Source: Bisporella sp. PMI_857 (taxonomy: Eukaryota > Ascomycota > Leotiomycetes > Helotiales > Helotiaceae). Taken from it: a stretch of 64,000 nt of DNA. The translations under genes were made by a program, and so were the position numbers. Each line of letters begins with the position of its first letter. Position 1 is the stretch's first letter. Location of the stretch: the NCBI GenBank assembly GCA_021307315.1, contig JAJSPD010000037.1, positions 1 to 64,000 of the forward strand, written 5' to 3'. The notes beneath the pieces were generated by a model. That model had not been told where the DNA came from. It saw nothing but the letters and a program-made list of their open reading frames with translations, and ran no database searches. Of this stretch, positions 47,747 through 58,639 are shown piece after piece.

Positions 47747-50700
47747 ATGCCACTGATGGACGATGACATGAACATGGGCGATATTCATGTTGATGATCTC
47801 TTTGGTGATGATACTGGATTATCACTTATCGATGGCCAGCCACTCCCAACGTCACGACCACCTGCCCAAGAACTCCATCAGAGAATAGATGAACTCAGAG
47901 CTAGTGGATGTTGCCAGTACGTATCCCTCAGCAACCGTTTGAAATGCCTTTCCAGATATATGACTCCCGCGGCTTGATTCTTTTGTTAGCCTCAATTCAA
48001 CTTTATCCAACTGCTTTTCGATCAAAATTGTGCATACTTTTTGGGTGTAACATACGAAATTGGTCTTTATTTTCTACGTGCTGGTACCATATCTGTATGT
48101 TTCGGTGAAGTTGATTGATTGGTCAAGAGCAGCTGTTTATGGTCACGGGCTTTCAGATATCATATTGGCGGGTTCTACTCTTGGAATCCAGCACTAATGA
48201 TATCACAGGAGTATTGCATGGTCCAAATGGGGTGGTATAGCATCTATAGGACTAGATGGGACTAGTCTATACGTACAAAACCTCCGTTGTAATCCGAAAG
48301 ATGGCACCTGGGCATTGAGCGAACCTGTGCTTACGCCGCCGGTGGCTGAAGATCATCCTGATATACAACTAAAGCACTTGATCTGGAGTAGCCATGGCTC
48401 CGAGTTAGCCATAATTGATGCTGTTGGCCGAATTACAATCCTGACAATTTTTGCTTCCATCAACAAGCCCAGTTTGTCCAGGAGTTGTCGAATAGACCCA
48501 ATTGATGACTTGCAACGGGTTGTGGGATGTTACTGGTTGAATCCCTCACCTGTTCCACCTAGTCCAGGCCGCCCGGTACGTCTGACCCGTTGTAGCTGGG
48601 AGGCGGGTGCCATGTATATCTGAAGCTAATCTCTCATCAGGCGGTTTTTCATGGGCCAGCAGAAAGGGATAAAGATGGTGGTAATTATCGTTATGAAACT
48701 GTCCAGGCCCCGGTTCTGGGGCCATTTCATCCGAACCCTACTAAGTCTGCACTGGTCTGTGTTACTGCAAATGGCAGCTTGAAAATTTTGTGGCCACAGA
48801 CCAATAGTCCGAAATGGGGCGAATCACATGATGAGTTGGAGAGCATAGCCTCATCCGATGACTTGATAACGCACGCTGCTATTTGTTCAGACAAATGTGA
48901 GATTTCCATTGTATGGTGTTTACACTGGCACTAACTTATGATTAGTTGGTGCCCTACTTATTGCGTTTGCTACTACTTCAAAGCAGTTGCGTACAGTCCG
49001 TGCAATGATCGACTGGGGATTGCCGAAAACAAATGAGAAAGGACCTCCTGCTGCACTGCCTCTAAATCCCTCTATAAAGACCCGGCATCTCACTGTCGTT
49101 AGCTGGCTCTATGACTTGCCTCGAGAGAATATACCTGATCTAGAACAATCAATGGTTCAGTTATCTCATCTTGAGTTCTTGGCGTCCTGTGCAGACTCAT
49201 CGGGCCGGCCTCCACTATCACCAACGATAGTAGCAGTTCGCTCATATCTTCCGAGTCCAACATCTTTTAACCAAGAGGTACGAACTACAGTCGACAAGTG
49301 GGAGCTACGCGAGAGGCAGCAGGGCATTCATCCTGCCTTTGAGCAGCTTAGTTCACGGAGAAATAGCGTTGGCTCTCAGCCAGGAGTAAGTTCATGTGTC
49401 AATATAAGGGGAATTACTAAAGCTTAATATTATCAGCATATGCCTTACCTCAAGAAAACGGAATCGTTCAGTACGAATAAAGTAGCTGTCTCGTTGCAAG
49501 TCATGAATCTTGGGCGTGTCTTGTTCTTTGTCTATAGTGATGGAAGCGTTGAGTATCGCGATCGCGCAACTCTAGCAGAGACTTTTTTGGATCATGACAA
49601 CCTAGACAAGGTCTGGCATCTTTCTCAGATCGGTTTTACATACAGCGAGGATGAGCCTTGCTTACAAGCTATCCTCTCACCAACCCACTCTTCAGTGGCT
49701 CAAATTGGCAATGACGGTAAAGTCAAATGGAGGCAGCTCGATTATCGACTAGGCGATATTGGTTCGAGCTTGGAAGAACGTAGTAAGTATTCTGGATAAT
49801 CTAACATTAGGGGAAGGTATTTACAAGACTGCTAGATGTATATCCTGCCTTCGTGGCTGCGCTTGCATTATCATGTTCAACGGCAGTGATGTTGGGTAAC
49901 AACTTTGACGACCTTCTGGCCACGGTCAATAAGTATGTTACACCTAGTAAGTACCGTTTCAAGTAGAGCAATGAGATGTACTAATTTGTAGCCTTCACCT
50001 ATGACTGGCTTGTCCAGCTCAGGTTTATTTTAAAACCGGGTGTAGATTATTCGGAAGAGGCTCATTATGACCTGTTAATACGTAATACTACAATCCAGCT
50101 ATTTCTAGGCATCCAACAGTCTCTTGGCTTCAGAGGTGAAGGCTGGGCTCGAACTTTCGCAGGAAAGTACTCGTGGATCGTTTTGCAGCTGCGGCATATA
50201 GTTGTATATGTAACAAGTGAGTGATTATCATCGAATCTTGGCTAGAAAGATGTCAAGGTCTTGTTGTCTTATAATTCACAGGCGTCATTACCCCTATAAA
50301 AGGAGACAACTACTAATTAGTGGCACATTATAGTGGCAGCTAATGTAAAGCCTAAAGGACCGGGTGGGGAGAGCTTGACACCTCTTGATGACCCAGGTTT
50401 GTAAACCGGCTCTTGGCTATTTGTATACCTCAGCTTACCGTTCTTGTATAGAAATTATAGTCTCGCTTGCGGGATCAGTGCACTGGGTACTCGATCTTAT
50501 GGCATGGATAATAGATGCTTTATTTGAGATTAAGAAGGATATCCCAAGCTCTGTCAATGTGACAGATGCTTCAAGCATCTCGCTTCCCGACCTTCTCAAG
50601 TATCTCAAGGCGAAAAACAATATATCACTGCATCTCCTTCTGTCATCGCCCAATCGAGGTTTTCTTACTGCCATCTGCCGGCGCATCCAGCATCTCGAGT

Positions 50701-51587
50701 AAGTAGGAGCATCATCGACATGCCGACGATTGTTTACCACGTGTATACTACTAACCTCATGCAGTTATATAGCGCGGAAAGCAATAATACATACTAGCGG
50801 ATTTGCTCCGAACCAAAATACCCAAAACGGCAATTCAAGTGCACCGCCAGCGCTGATCAATGCTTACATTGGGATTGCCACATTGTTGAACAATACTCTA
50901 ATCAAGATTAAGACGTTCGAAACTCTTCTTTTGTCTCTAGGCACCAGCATCAAGAGTGCATACGGAGCACATAATATGTCCGGCTCATCTTCGAATGCAA
51001 AAGAGGCACGGAACAATATTGAGTTTCAGATGATACTTGGCGGGGGTAAGTGACTTCACAACTGACTTTTTGCAATTCAGACAAGGCCATATAACGGGAC
51101 CAAAATTCACTTTGCCCCTAGGTGTTCATCGCAGGAATTGACGAGAAGAAATGCTGACCTCAATCTTCTTTTAGCAATACCCGATGCATTCAAGTCAGTG
51201 ATTGCGGAGCTTTTCCGGAAAGAAGGTCTGCTTGATAGCGTGCGAGCTGAGATCGACCCGGCTAAGCTTTTCTTCGCTGATTTTAGCATACTCGAGGTCA
51301 ATGAAGATGAGTGGAGCGTGAAGAAACGGATGGCAAAAAATATGACCATGGACTGTTTTCGTAGAGTCTGGCTGCCCAACCCAAAGAAGTCTGACGCTAC
51401 GGAACCTGCAACTTCTGCCACTTTGGGTGGCAGAGGAGCGTGGAGGAGATGTGTAAGATGTGCGGCTGTCATGGAGGATGGATTGCTAAGCCAGAGGCAT
51501 CAGGGTAGTTGGCTTATCATGCAGCAGAGACGATGTTACTGTGGTGGTCATTGGAATACACTACAGAGAGGCAAAACGCTTGCTTGA
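47747..51587 (+). CDS. MED16: Mediator complex subunit 16 (Med16/Sin4)
   Basis: Eleven exons by my reading: 47747-47916, 48209-48575, 48641-48896, 48946-49385, 49437-49782, 49836-49946, 49992-50216, 50334-50396, 50452-50698, 50765-51045, 51175-51587. Phases agree throughout and give 972 residues. An acidic N-terminus (Met-Pro-Leu-Met-Asp-Asp-Asp-Met) with Val-Asp-Asp-Leu-Phe-Gly is followed by a beta-propeller-like region starting at Ile-Ala-Trp-Ser-Lys-Trp-Gly. The helical middle includes Val-His-Trp-Val-Leu-Asp-Leu-Met. The C-terminus has a Cys-x-x-Cys pair and a Cys-Tyr-Cys-Gly-Gly-His-Trp segment seen in fungal Med16. Med16 sits in the Mediator tail, linking activators to RNA polymerase II. 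The first intron is 292 bp, much longer than the rest. The family call rests on motif memory over a long protein. Confidence 0.85.
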
Positions 51588-51786
51588 CGCAGGCTTTGGA
51601 GGCTCAACGCAAGATGGACACTTGCATACTGCCACAAAATGATTTCATTATGGTGGTAACAGACACCTGGCCTCAAATTTGAGTATCCAGTATTTGAAGA
51701 AATCAGAAATAAATTTTCCACATTTAAGTGGCAAGCATTTCCGCTCAGGAGCCTGTGTACACACCCTCACGTCCTTGTTTCTCTAT

Positions 51787-52966
51787 TCATACAACTTTCT
51801 GTTCCCTAATCCTATCCACCCAATCTATAACGTCCAGCATATCTCTACAAACCATTAACTCCATTCTCTCCTCCTTTCTGACCAAAGTGCCCAGCCCACC
51901 ACCTACCGTGCCACCAAGCCTATCACTCCCCACCATCTCGCTCAAATGATGCATCACCAACTTGAATGGAATTGGTGCCTTCACTACATTCCGCATAAAC
52001 ACCTCGACCGCTTTCCATGGACACCTATTCTCTCCTCTAAACAGCGCCGGGTTCTCTAGCAACCCTCGAGCTGACATAACACCTTGCACGCCGGTCTTCT
52101 CAGCAAAATCATGGGCATCAGAAAGTGTATACACATCCCCATTCATCATAGTTGGTACAGCAGTATGCTCAGCTACCAACTTGATAGCGTCAAGATTCAC
52201 CGGCGCGGAACTCGGTGTGCTCCTCGTACGGCCATGAATCGTGATAAAATCTGCCCCAGAGGCTTCCACTTCTTTCACAAATGCAATCGTCTTCCTTAGA
52301 TCCTTATGCACTCTGATCTTCACGCTTACGGTCTTCTTCTCCTCTAAGCCGAGATCCTTGAGTGACGCCTTGGCAGCGGCGACCATGGAGGCTACAAGAG
52401 AGGGTTTATGCATGAGCGCCGCGCCTAGAGAATCAGCGCAGGCCCAGGATTGCGGACAACCGCAGTTGATGTCTATCCCGTTGACGTATGGCGCCAGGAG
52501 GCTAGTCGCGCGCGAAATTTCAATTGGGGAGTTGACGCCGAGCTGGGCGATTGTTAGGGGTGCGGTTGAAGAGATTGTGAAGTCTACATGTCTCAGTATT
52601 GCCGCTCACGATGCGCCGAGGAGATCTTACCCGAATCTCGAGCGATGCCACTGCGGTTGAACTCTTTCGCCAAAATCTAATGATACATTTGTATCAGCAG
52701 CGATCTCTGAGAACTGACAGGTGGTCCTAGATACATACCATAGGTGTCCAAGTCAAATCAACCCCAAATTCCGCAACTGTTTGTCTGAATGCCAACTATC
52801 AAAGTAGAAGCGTTTGGTCAGCTGATCATTTCACACTAAATATCGCACAAGTCCTGACTGAGCCATAATAACGCACTTTGGAATACCGCACCATTGGTGC
52901 CGCAGTATATAGTGGTCTCTTCTGCGCTTTTGCTATATCAAAGAGTTTCAAGGGACTCCTTTGCAT
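51787..52966 (-). CDS. DUS4: tRNA-dihydrouridine synthase (Dus4 type)
   Basis: Four exons, 52877-52966, 52739-52795, 52631-52676 and 51787-52583, 329 residues. It reduces uridine to dihydrouridine in the D-loop of tRNA using FMN and NADPH. The N-terminus holds Ala-Pro-Met-Val-Arg-Tyr-Ser-Lys, the FMN-binding strand. The catalytic Cys is in Asn-Cys-Gly-Cys-Pro-Gln-Ser-Trp at about residue 107; the CGCPQ form is the Dus4 variant. Later motifs are Val-Lys-Ile-Arg-Val, His-Gly-Arg-Thr-Arg, Asn-Gly-Asp-Val and Gly-Val-Met-Ser-Ala-Arg-Gly, all in barrel order. The tiny 57 and 46 bp exons are easily missed but restore the expected protein exactly. The gene converges with MED16, the stops being 200 bp apart. 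Confidence 0.94.
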
Positions 52967-53537
52967 CAGCTTCTAAGTTACCATACTTCGGGTTGGAAGT
53001 GCTGACTTGATATCAAGTGATGGTGGACAAAGCTCTTCTTCTTCTTCGTTGGAGGACATGAGGGACTATTGTAGTCTATTTTGGGCATCATTGGGTCGCT
53101 TGCTGTTCTTAAGGACAATCGATGGAGAGCAGGAATAAATAATTGAGGAACATTTGGCTTCATAGTCATGTCACATGATTTGTGGGTGTTGTGGGTCTCT
53201 TAGCGAAACCCCTGAAGAGTGATATTTTTTTGTAATTTGGCTTCACTATATACTAATATATTGCTTCTAAGGTCCTAGATGGCAGGAGAGCGGCAAAGCC
53301 TGAGGCACTACTCCTGGGAGGAGGCTGATATATTCATGGAGTGATGATAGCACAAGAGCCAACACTTGCACAGGAATATTGTTAGAGCTTATGTGCAGTA
53401 GACTTCAGAGATTTTGGCCAAGATCCTAATTTTTCATTATAATCATATACATTTAAATCAGTCTCCATCACGCTCGAAGTATTTTAATTTGCATCCTCTA
53501 CCCGCAAACCTTGTCTAGGTACTCAGTCAAGTTTGAT
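52967..53537. other. DUS4 promoter and 3' flank of the next gene
   Basis: No coding frame is supported. A plus/minus AT-rich stretch with scattered stops. Confidence 0.5.
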
Positions 53538-55390
53538 CTACTTTGCGTCCATTTTTTCCTCGGCCATCCGCTCCGCTGCCTTTTTCTCCTCTTTCGCTTT
53601 TGTCTGCCCTATCATATTCAAATGTTGTCTTTCTAATCCAATTTGCCCAGCTCTTTTCCAATTATCAGCCACGAATTTCTTGACCTGAAAACCGGTTAGC
53701 CTACATGTCACAGACCAGCACACCCCCTGCTGGTGAAAAATAATCAATACCTCTTCAAGGTTATGGAAGCCATTCTCATCTTTTTCTACTGCCCTAGGTA
53801 CCTCGCCATCAAATGCTCCACCCTCCAAGATAACTAGCTTGAGTGTTCGAGTTGCTGCACCTCTGACCACTGGGTTCGTATCTTCTGGTATACTATTTTT
53901 AACTGTGATCAATCAATTATTTAGAGATCTTACTTAACCTACAAGGCAAACCCTTACTGATATTCTTCCAAATATATTCTTTGTGCCTCAATAGCTGCCA
54001 CTCCCTAACTCTAGTCTCGTACTCCTGCTTGACTCCAAATGTGGCAAAAGCTTCGTTTCGGACATCTTCTCTCGTCGTGTTGGTGTTACCTAGTCTTCCT
54101 TCTTGTCGACATCTATTCCGCCATTAGCTCAAGTATGGGTTAGCAGTCTATGTATTATTCGAACGTACTTGGGAATAAATTCGTCAATCCACTCTCTGAA
54201 AATAGGTCTTTTTCTCATCCGCGCGCGATCATTATGTTTCAACTTTTTCTTTCCTGACTCTCCACCTTCCTGGCCCGCAAAATTACCTTCAACAATAACA
54301 TCGCCTTCTGCTTCATCTTCAGCTTTGGTTTCCTTAACCCAGAACATCCTGCACCCGGCTGCGTACTCGAACATTTCCTGCCGGCTTGAGAAAGGTTTCC
54401 ACCATTTCTCGTGGTCCAAACCAAGGAACTCAAGTATCTTCCTTGACTCGGTGGCTAGAAGGATCATGCTTTTCTTTCGGTTGAATGCCTCGATTTCTGG
54501 GATTCGAAGATACATCCCATTGTTGTTGACAGTAATACCGAAGGTTCTGATCGTTGAGCCTGACACAATCTCAAAATCAGTATGTCAACACACAAAAATA
54601 CGGGATTCGGCATAGAACTCCTCATTATCGTTGCTCTAAACGGGCCAATCGAAAGCAGGGGAGAAGGTTCGATTCAAGAAAGCAGATTTCACACCTAACT
54701 AGATTAATTTATGTAGTTAGCCTGTGAATCCTAGCGAGCTTGGGGAGTCACATTCTGGCCTGGTCAAGGAACAGAGCCACTAGTTCTTGGCTGAAGGATA
54801 TATGTGAGAGGTTTGGAAAATTGCTCACTATGTTCCAGAGATCACCATGTGCAGAATGAAATAGTTCCCAGTCATAATCACTCTTAGACCGGCAAATGTG
54901 AAGATCTAACTGCACGTAATTGTTCTCTTCACCCGGATACGGAACTGCGAAATTAATAGTCGGCTTCCCAACAATCCATTTCTCTGCTTTTAGTAACTTG
55001 CCTACCTTCTCGGCAATTGTGGTGGTAGTCGAGTATGTACTGTCGAACAGCGGGTCGAGTGGCTCATACACCAGGATATCCACATCGCCAAATGTTTCTT
55101 TCTCTGGAGCTTCAACTGTGTAGGGTTATAAAATTAGCCATGACCTGATGTGTGTGGTTAGATTTTTAACAACTTCTCATCACATTATTTTTTAACAAGG
55201 TAAGATAAAGTAAGAATATCAAATTCCTTTGAGTTGAATGGGTAATCTACTTACTGGGAGAGCCAACGTGCCGATAAGCATGATTTTGCAGGACAGCTTG
55301 TGTATCTTTGGTAATTTGCTCATACACGTTAAGTGGCATGCGAGGTGTATGGAGAGGAGTCGGAAGGGAGGCAAAGGCTGATCCACCCAT
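53538..55390 (-). CDS. fungal nucleotidyltransferase-like protein
   Basis: Six exons by my reading: 55255-55390, 54829-55115, 54169-54569, 53958-54112, 53751-53902, 53538-53684, about 425 residues. The N-terminus begins Met-Gly-Gly-Ser-Ala-Phe. Exon 2 opens with Phe-Gly-Asp-Val-Asp-Ile-Leu-Val, which looks like the Asp-x-Asp metal site of a polymerase-beta-like nucleotidyltransferase; Gln-Leu-Asp-Leu-His may supply a third carboxylate. Next come Thr-Phe-Gly-Ile-Thr-Val-Asn and an aromatic helix Glu-Met-Phe-Glu-Tyr-Ala-Ala-Gly-Cys-Arg-Met-Phe-Trp. The C-terminus is Lys/Glu-rich. The substrate is unknown; similar fungal proteins are, as I recall, unnamed. The exon 2/3 junction is weak: the best phase match uses a TTTTGAG acceptor after a 259 bp intron, while a better TGTCAG acceptor 10 bp on is out of phase. 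Confidence 0.65.
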
Positions 55391-56480
55391 CTTTGAAGGT
55401 TTTCGGATGTGCAATTTGTCTGGTCGCGGCGTCACTGATAGAAGTGTTAATGAGCAGGCTCGCGGAGAGACACGAAAGCTTTTGCTTTGCACGATAGATG
55501 TCTCTTAGTATGGTTTCCAGGCTCGACGACCCTTTAGCTTATGTATACCGGCAGACTTTCGAGAGTTCTGGTGAATCGAAGAGTCTCTCGACAGTTTTGG
55601 AGGTTGCACAACTATTGGGGTAGCTGCATGCCAGAACCTATGCCAAGGCAATTGCTGAGCAAGAAGAGTGGCAATACCGTGAGTTTGAGGGTACAAATGG
55701 CCATGGAACCTCATCTACATGCCATGAAGTAGCAAATTGACCATTTTACGCTACATATAATGATGGATAGGTCACTAGTTAAGCTGTAGGCAATTGACCG
55801 ACTTCCCCCCGGTGTCGCCTGCGCGAAACAGTCCTGTAAATAGTGGAGACGTGCCATGGCCAACATAAAATAATAATTGTATTTTCCAGGTGTGAAGCTA
55901 AACTGCAAACACAAAATGTGAATGCGAATGCGAATTGGCTAGCGCATTATTGTCTATGCATGTTTTTATACAATCTGGATGATCTATCTAAATCTAAACA
56001 GGACAATGAATGAATGAAATGCTAAAGTCACTTCTTCCCATCTGGTGACCCTGAAAAGAGCCCTGACATCATGGAGTCAGCCCTACACTTTCGCGTCTGC
56101 AGCGGCAGGGAGTGGACCCTATAAGTAGGTATTTATGAAGTAGACTCAGTGCGCTTCTGTCCAAGCTCAGCGTTAGATCTTGTTCTAGCTTTATTGGCAG
56201 AGGTCCTAATTTAATCACAATCCACTTCTTTTTGACTACAGCCCAGCTAGTCAGAACCTGCCAAGCAAGAATGGTTGGGTGGTGCTGACTGAATGGTCGG
56301 GTGAATTGAAAAGAATTGTGGCTTGACCAAAAGGCACTGCCCTCCAGACGTCAGCTCATTGAGCTTCGAGCGGGGCATTCGCCTTCACCCGTTTGCACAT
56401 AAGGCATTTGTTGTTCCTGAGAGATAAGAAATCAAGTGCTGTTATTCCTTCTGCGACCTACATTTCAAGTACAACACACG
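55391..56480. other. divergent intergenic region before the annexin gene
   Basis: Promoter sequences of the nucleotidyltransferase-like gene (left) and the annexin gene (right). Short frames such as 55505-55732 show no features. No gene is supported. Confidence 0.5.
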
Positions 56481-58639
56481 ATGGCATACAATCAACCTCC
56501 ATACGGTCAACCAAATTATGGCGCGCCGCCACCCCATGGCCGTTAGTAGCTCCCCCTGTTGCTACACCCACGTCCTCAAATCTGGATTGCTTGAAATACA
56601 CGATGCAGGTTTGCTTCCGGTGTGCCCGAGAGTCTTGTGATGGCTCAAAGATGCACGCTTGGTTAAACTTGCAATCGAATGTGCCCATGCGCCAGACCCT
56701 TGGGGCACCGGGAATGGGCCACTACTGATTTTCGGGTGTATATGATAATAGACAAGTGCTAACTCTCTGTTCTCAGAATCCCCTCAGCCGCCGTATAATC
56801 AGCCCCCTTATGGTGCGCCGCCGCCCCAAGGCCGTATGATTTCCTCACGGAGAGACAGAGTAGCAAGAAGCTGACAAGAATCGCGCAGACTCTCCTTACC
56901 CACCACAGCAAGGATACCCTCCGCCGCCCCAAAACTATAACCAGCAACCTGGTTACGGGCGTGAGGTTCCATGTCCTTCCAATTTCAATAAATGCTAAGT
57001 ATTCTGGCAGAACCACCGCAGCAAGGATATCCTCCACCGCAGCAAAATTACAACCAGCAGCCTGGTTATGGACGTGAGCTTCTATTCTCCTTCAACTTCT
57101 GTAAATGCTAAGCATTCTGGTAGAACCGCCACCACAGCAGTACCCTCCCCAACAATATGGCGCGCCGCCGCCAGGGCCACCAGGTCAATATGGTGCTCCG
57201 CCTCCAGGCCAATATCCTCAACAACCTCAGTATAACCGTGAGTTATCTTTCATCAATCTAAATCAGAGTGTACAAGCGCGATTTAGACGTACCCAAGCCT
57301 TCACACGCTGGAGGTACACCCTAATAAAGATTTGCAAGCCTATTGACTCTAAACATATCAGAGATTATGGGACAATAAAGAGCGCCTTGCATGGCTTACT
57401 TCACAGAATATAAGCAATTTAGACTAACGTTCCTGGGTAGAACCACCCCCTCAGCAATATGGTCAACAACCAGCGTATAATCCGCCCCCTCCACAGCAAG
57501 GCTATGGCCAACAGCCAAATTATGGCGCTCCTATGTATGGGCAACCCGCAGGACCACCTACTCCTCCTTCCGTAGGCTACGGCGCTCCACAGGTTATCGC
57601 ATGGAATGGTGATGCAGATGCGAATGCCCTACGAAAGGCTATGAAGGGTTTTGGAACGGATGAAAAAACGCTGATCAAGATTCTGGCAGACAAGGATCCT
57701 CTCCAGGTCGAAGTCATTAGAGCGGCTTACACGAGACTTCATAGGCGGCAGTTACTGGGTGATGTGCAGAGTGAGGTCAGCGGGTGGTTCGAAAAGGGCT
57801 TATGCGCTATAATCAGAGGACCACTCGAGCAAGACTGCCACAATCTATATGAGGCTATGGATGGACCAGGAACGAAAGAAAAGGTGCTTAACGATGTCTT
57901 GCTTGGCAGAAGCAATGCGGATCTTAATGCTATCAAATCGTTTTACCAACGGAAATACCACAAATCTCTTGAGGATGCAATTAAGGCCGACCTTTCTATG
58001 AAGACAGAGCGCCATTTCTTGATGGTTTTGGCAGCGAGGAGGAACGAGGATTCGATACCAGTCAATCCACAAGAAGTTGATCATGACGCCCAGGAGCTTT
58101 ACAAGGTTAGTTAACTCTTGTCGCAAAATGCGTTCATCTACATATACCCAAGCCGTGGGGTATTGCTTGCTCTGCAGACTTCCCTATGATGAATAAGAAA
58201 CTGACAGGTTCTATAGGCTACGGAAGGCAAGGTGGGCACTGACGAGCTGTTAGTATGCAACATCTTAACGCAAAGAAATGATGCACAGATCAGGGCCATC
58301 GCTCATGCATATAAGGCCAAGTATCAACGCGATCTGGAAGCTGTTATTAAGAAGGAGTTCTCTGGTCACATGGAAGACGCTCTTATCCATCAGCTTCGTA
58401 CCGGAACAGACAAGGCTCGACGTGATGCCATTCTTCTGGAAGAGGCGATGTCAGGAGTAGGCACAAAAGATCACCTGCTCATAGAGCGCGTAATCAGAGC
58501 GCACTGGGACAAGAACTATGCTACGCAAGTTAAAGGGGCATACCAGGCAACCTTTGGGAAAAACCTTGTCCAGCGTATTGAAGGAGAGACGAGTGGTGAC
58601 TACGAAAGGTTAATGGTTGCTTGTCTTGGAGGACGTTAA
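56481..58639 (+). CDS. annexin with Pro/Gln/Tyr-rich N-terminal tail
   Basis: Seven exons by my reading: 56481-56541, 56777-56833, 56889-56960, 57011-57073, 57124-57237, 57441-58105, 58217-58639, 484 residues. The first five exons are mini-exons of 57-114 bp, all joined in phase 1, each encoding a Pro/Gln/Tyr/Gly repeat such as Gln-Gly-Tyr-Pro-Pro-Pro. Exons 6 and 7 hold four annexin repeats. Type II calcium loops are seen as KGFGTDE and DGPGTKE in the first two, degenerate GKVGTDE in the third, and SGVGTKD in the fourth. Annexins bind acidic phospholipids with calcium and act in membrane traffic and secretion; the tail resembles that of annexin A7/A11 and fungal annexin XIV. It ends, as expected, shortly after the fourth repeat. 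Confidence 0.92.

Noticed and set aside
51122..51174. Start of the last MED16 exon at 51122 after a CCTAG acceptor
   Set aside because: It is out of phase with the preceding exon and hits a stop; the TTTTAG acceptor at 51174 with a TGCTGAC branch restores the frame.
54660..54700. GGTTCGATTC resembling a tRNA T-arm
   Set aside because: No acceptor stem, anticodon arm or D-arm can be folded around it.
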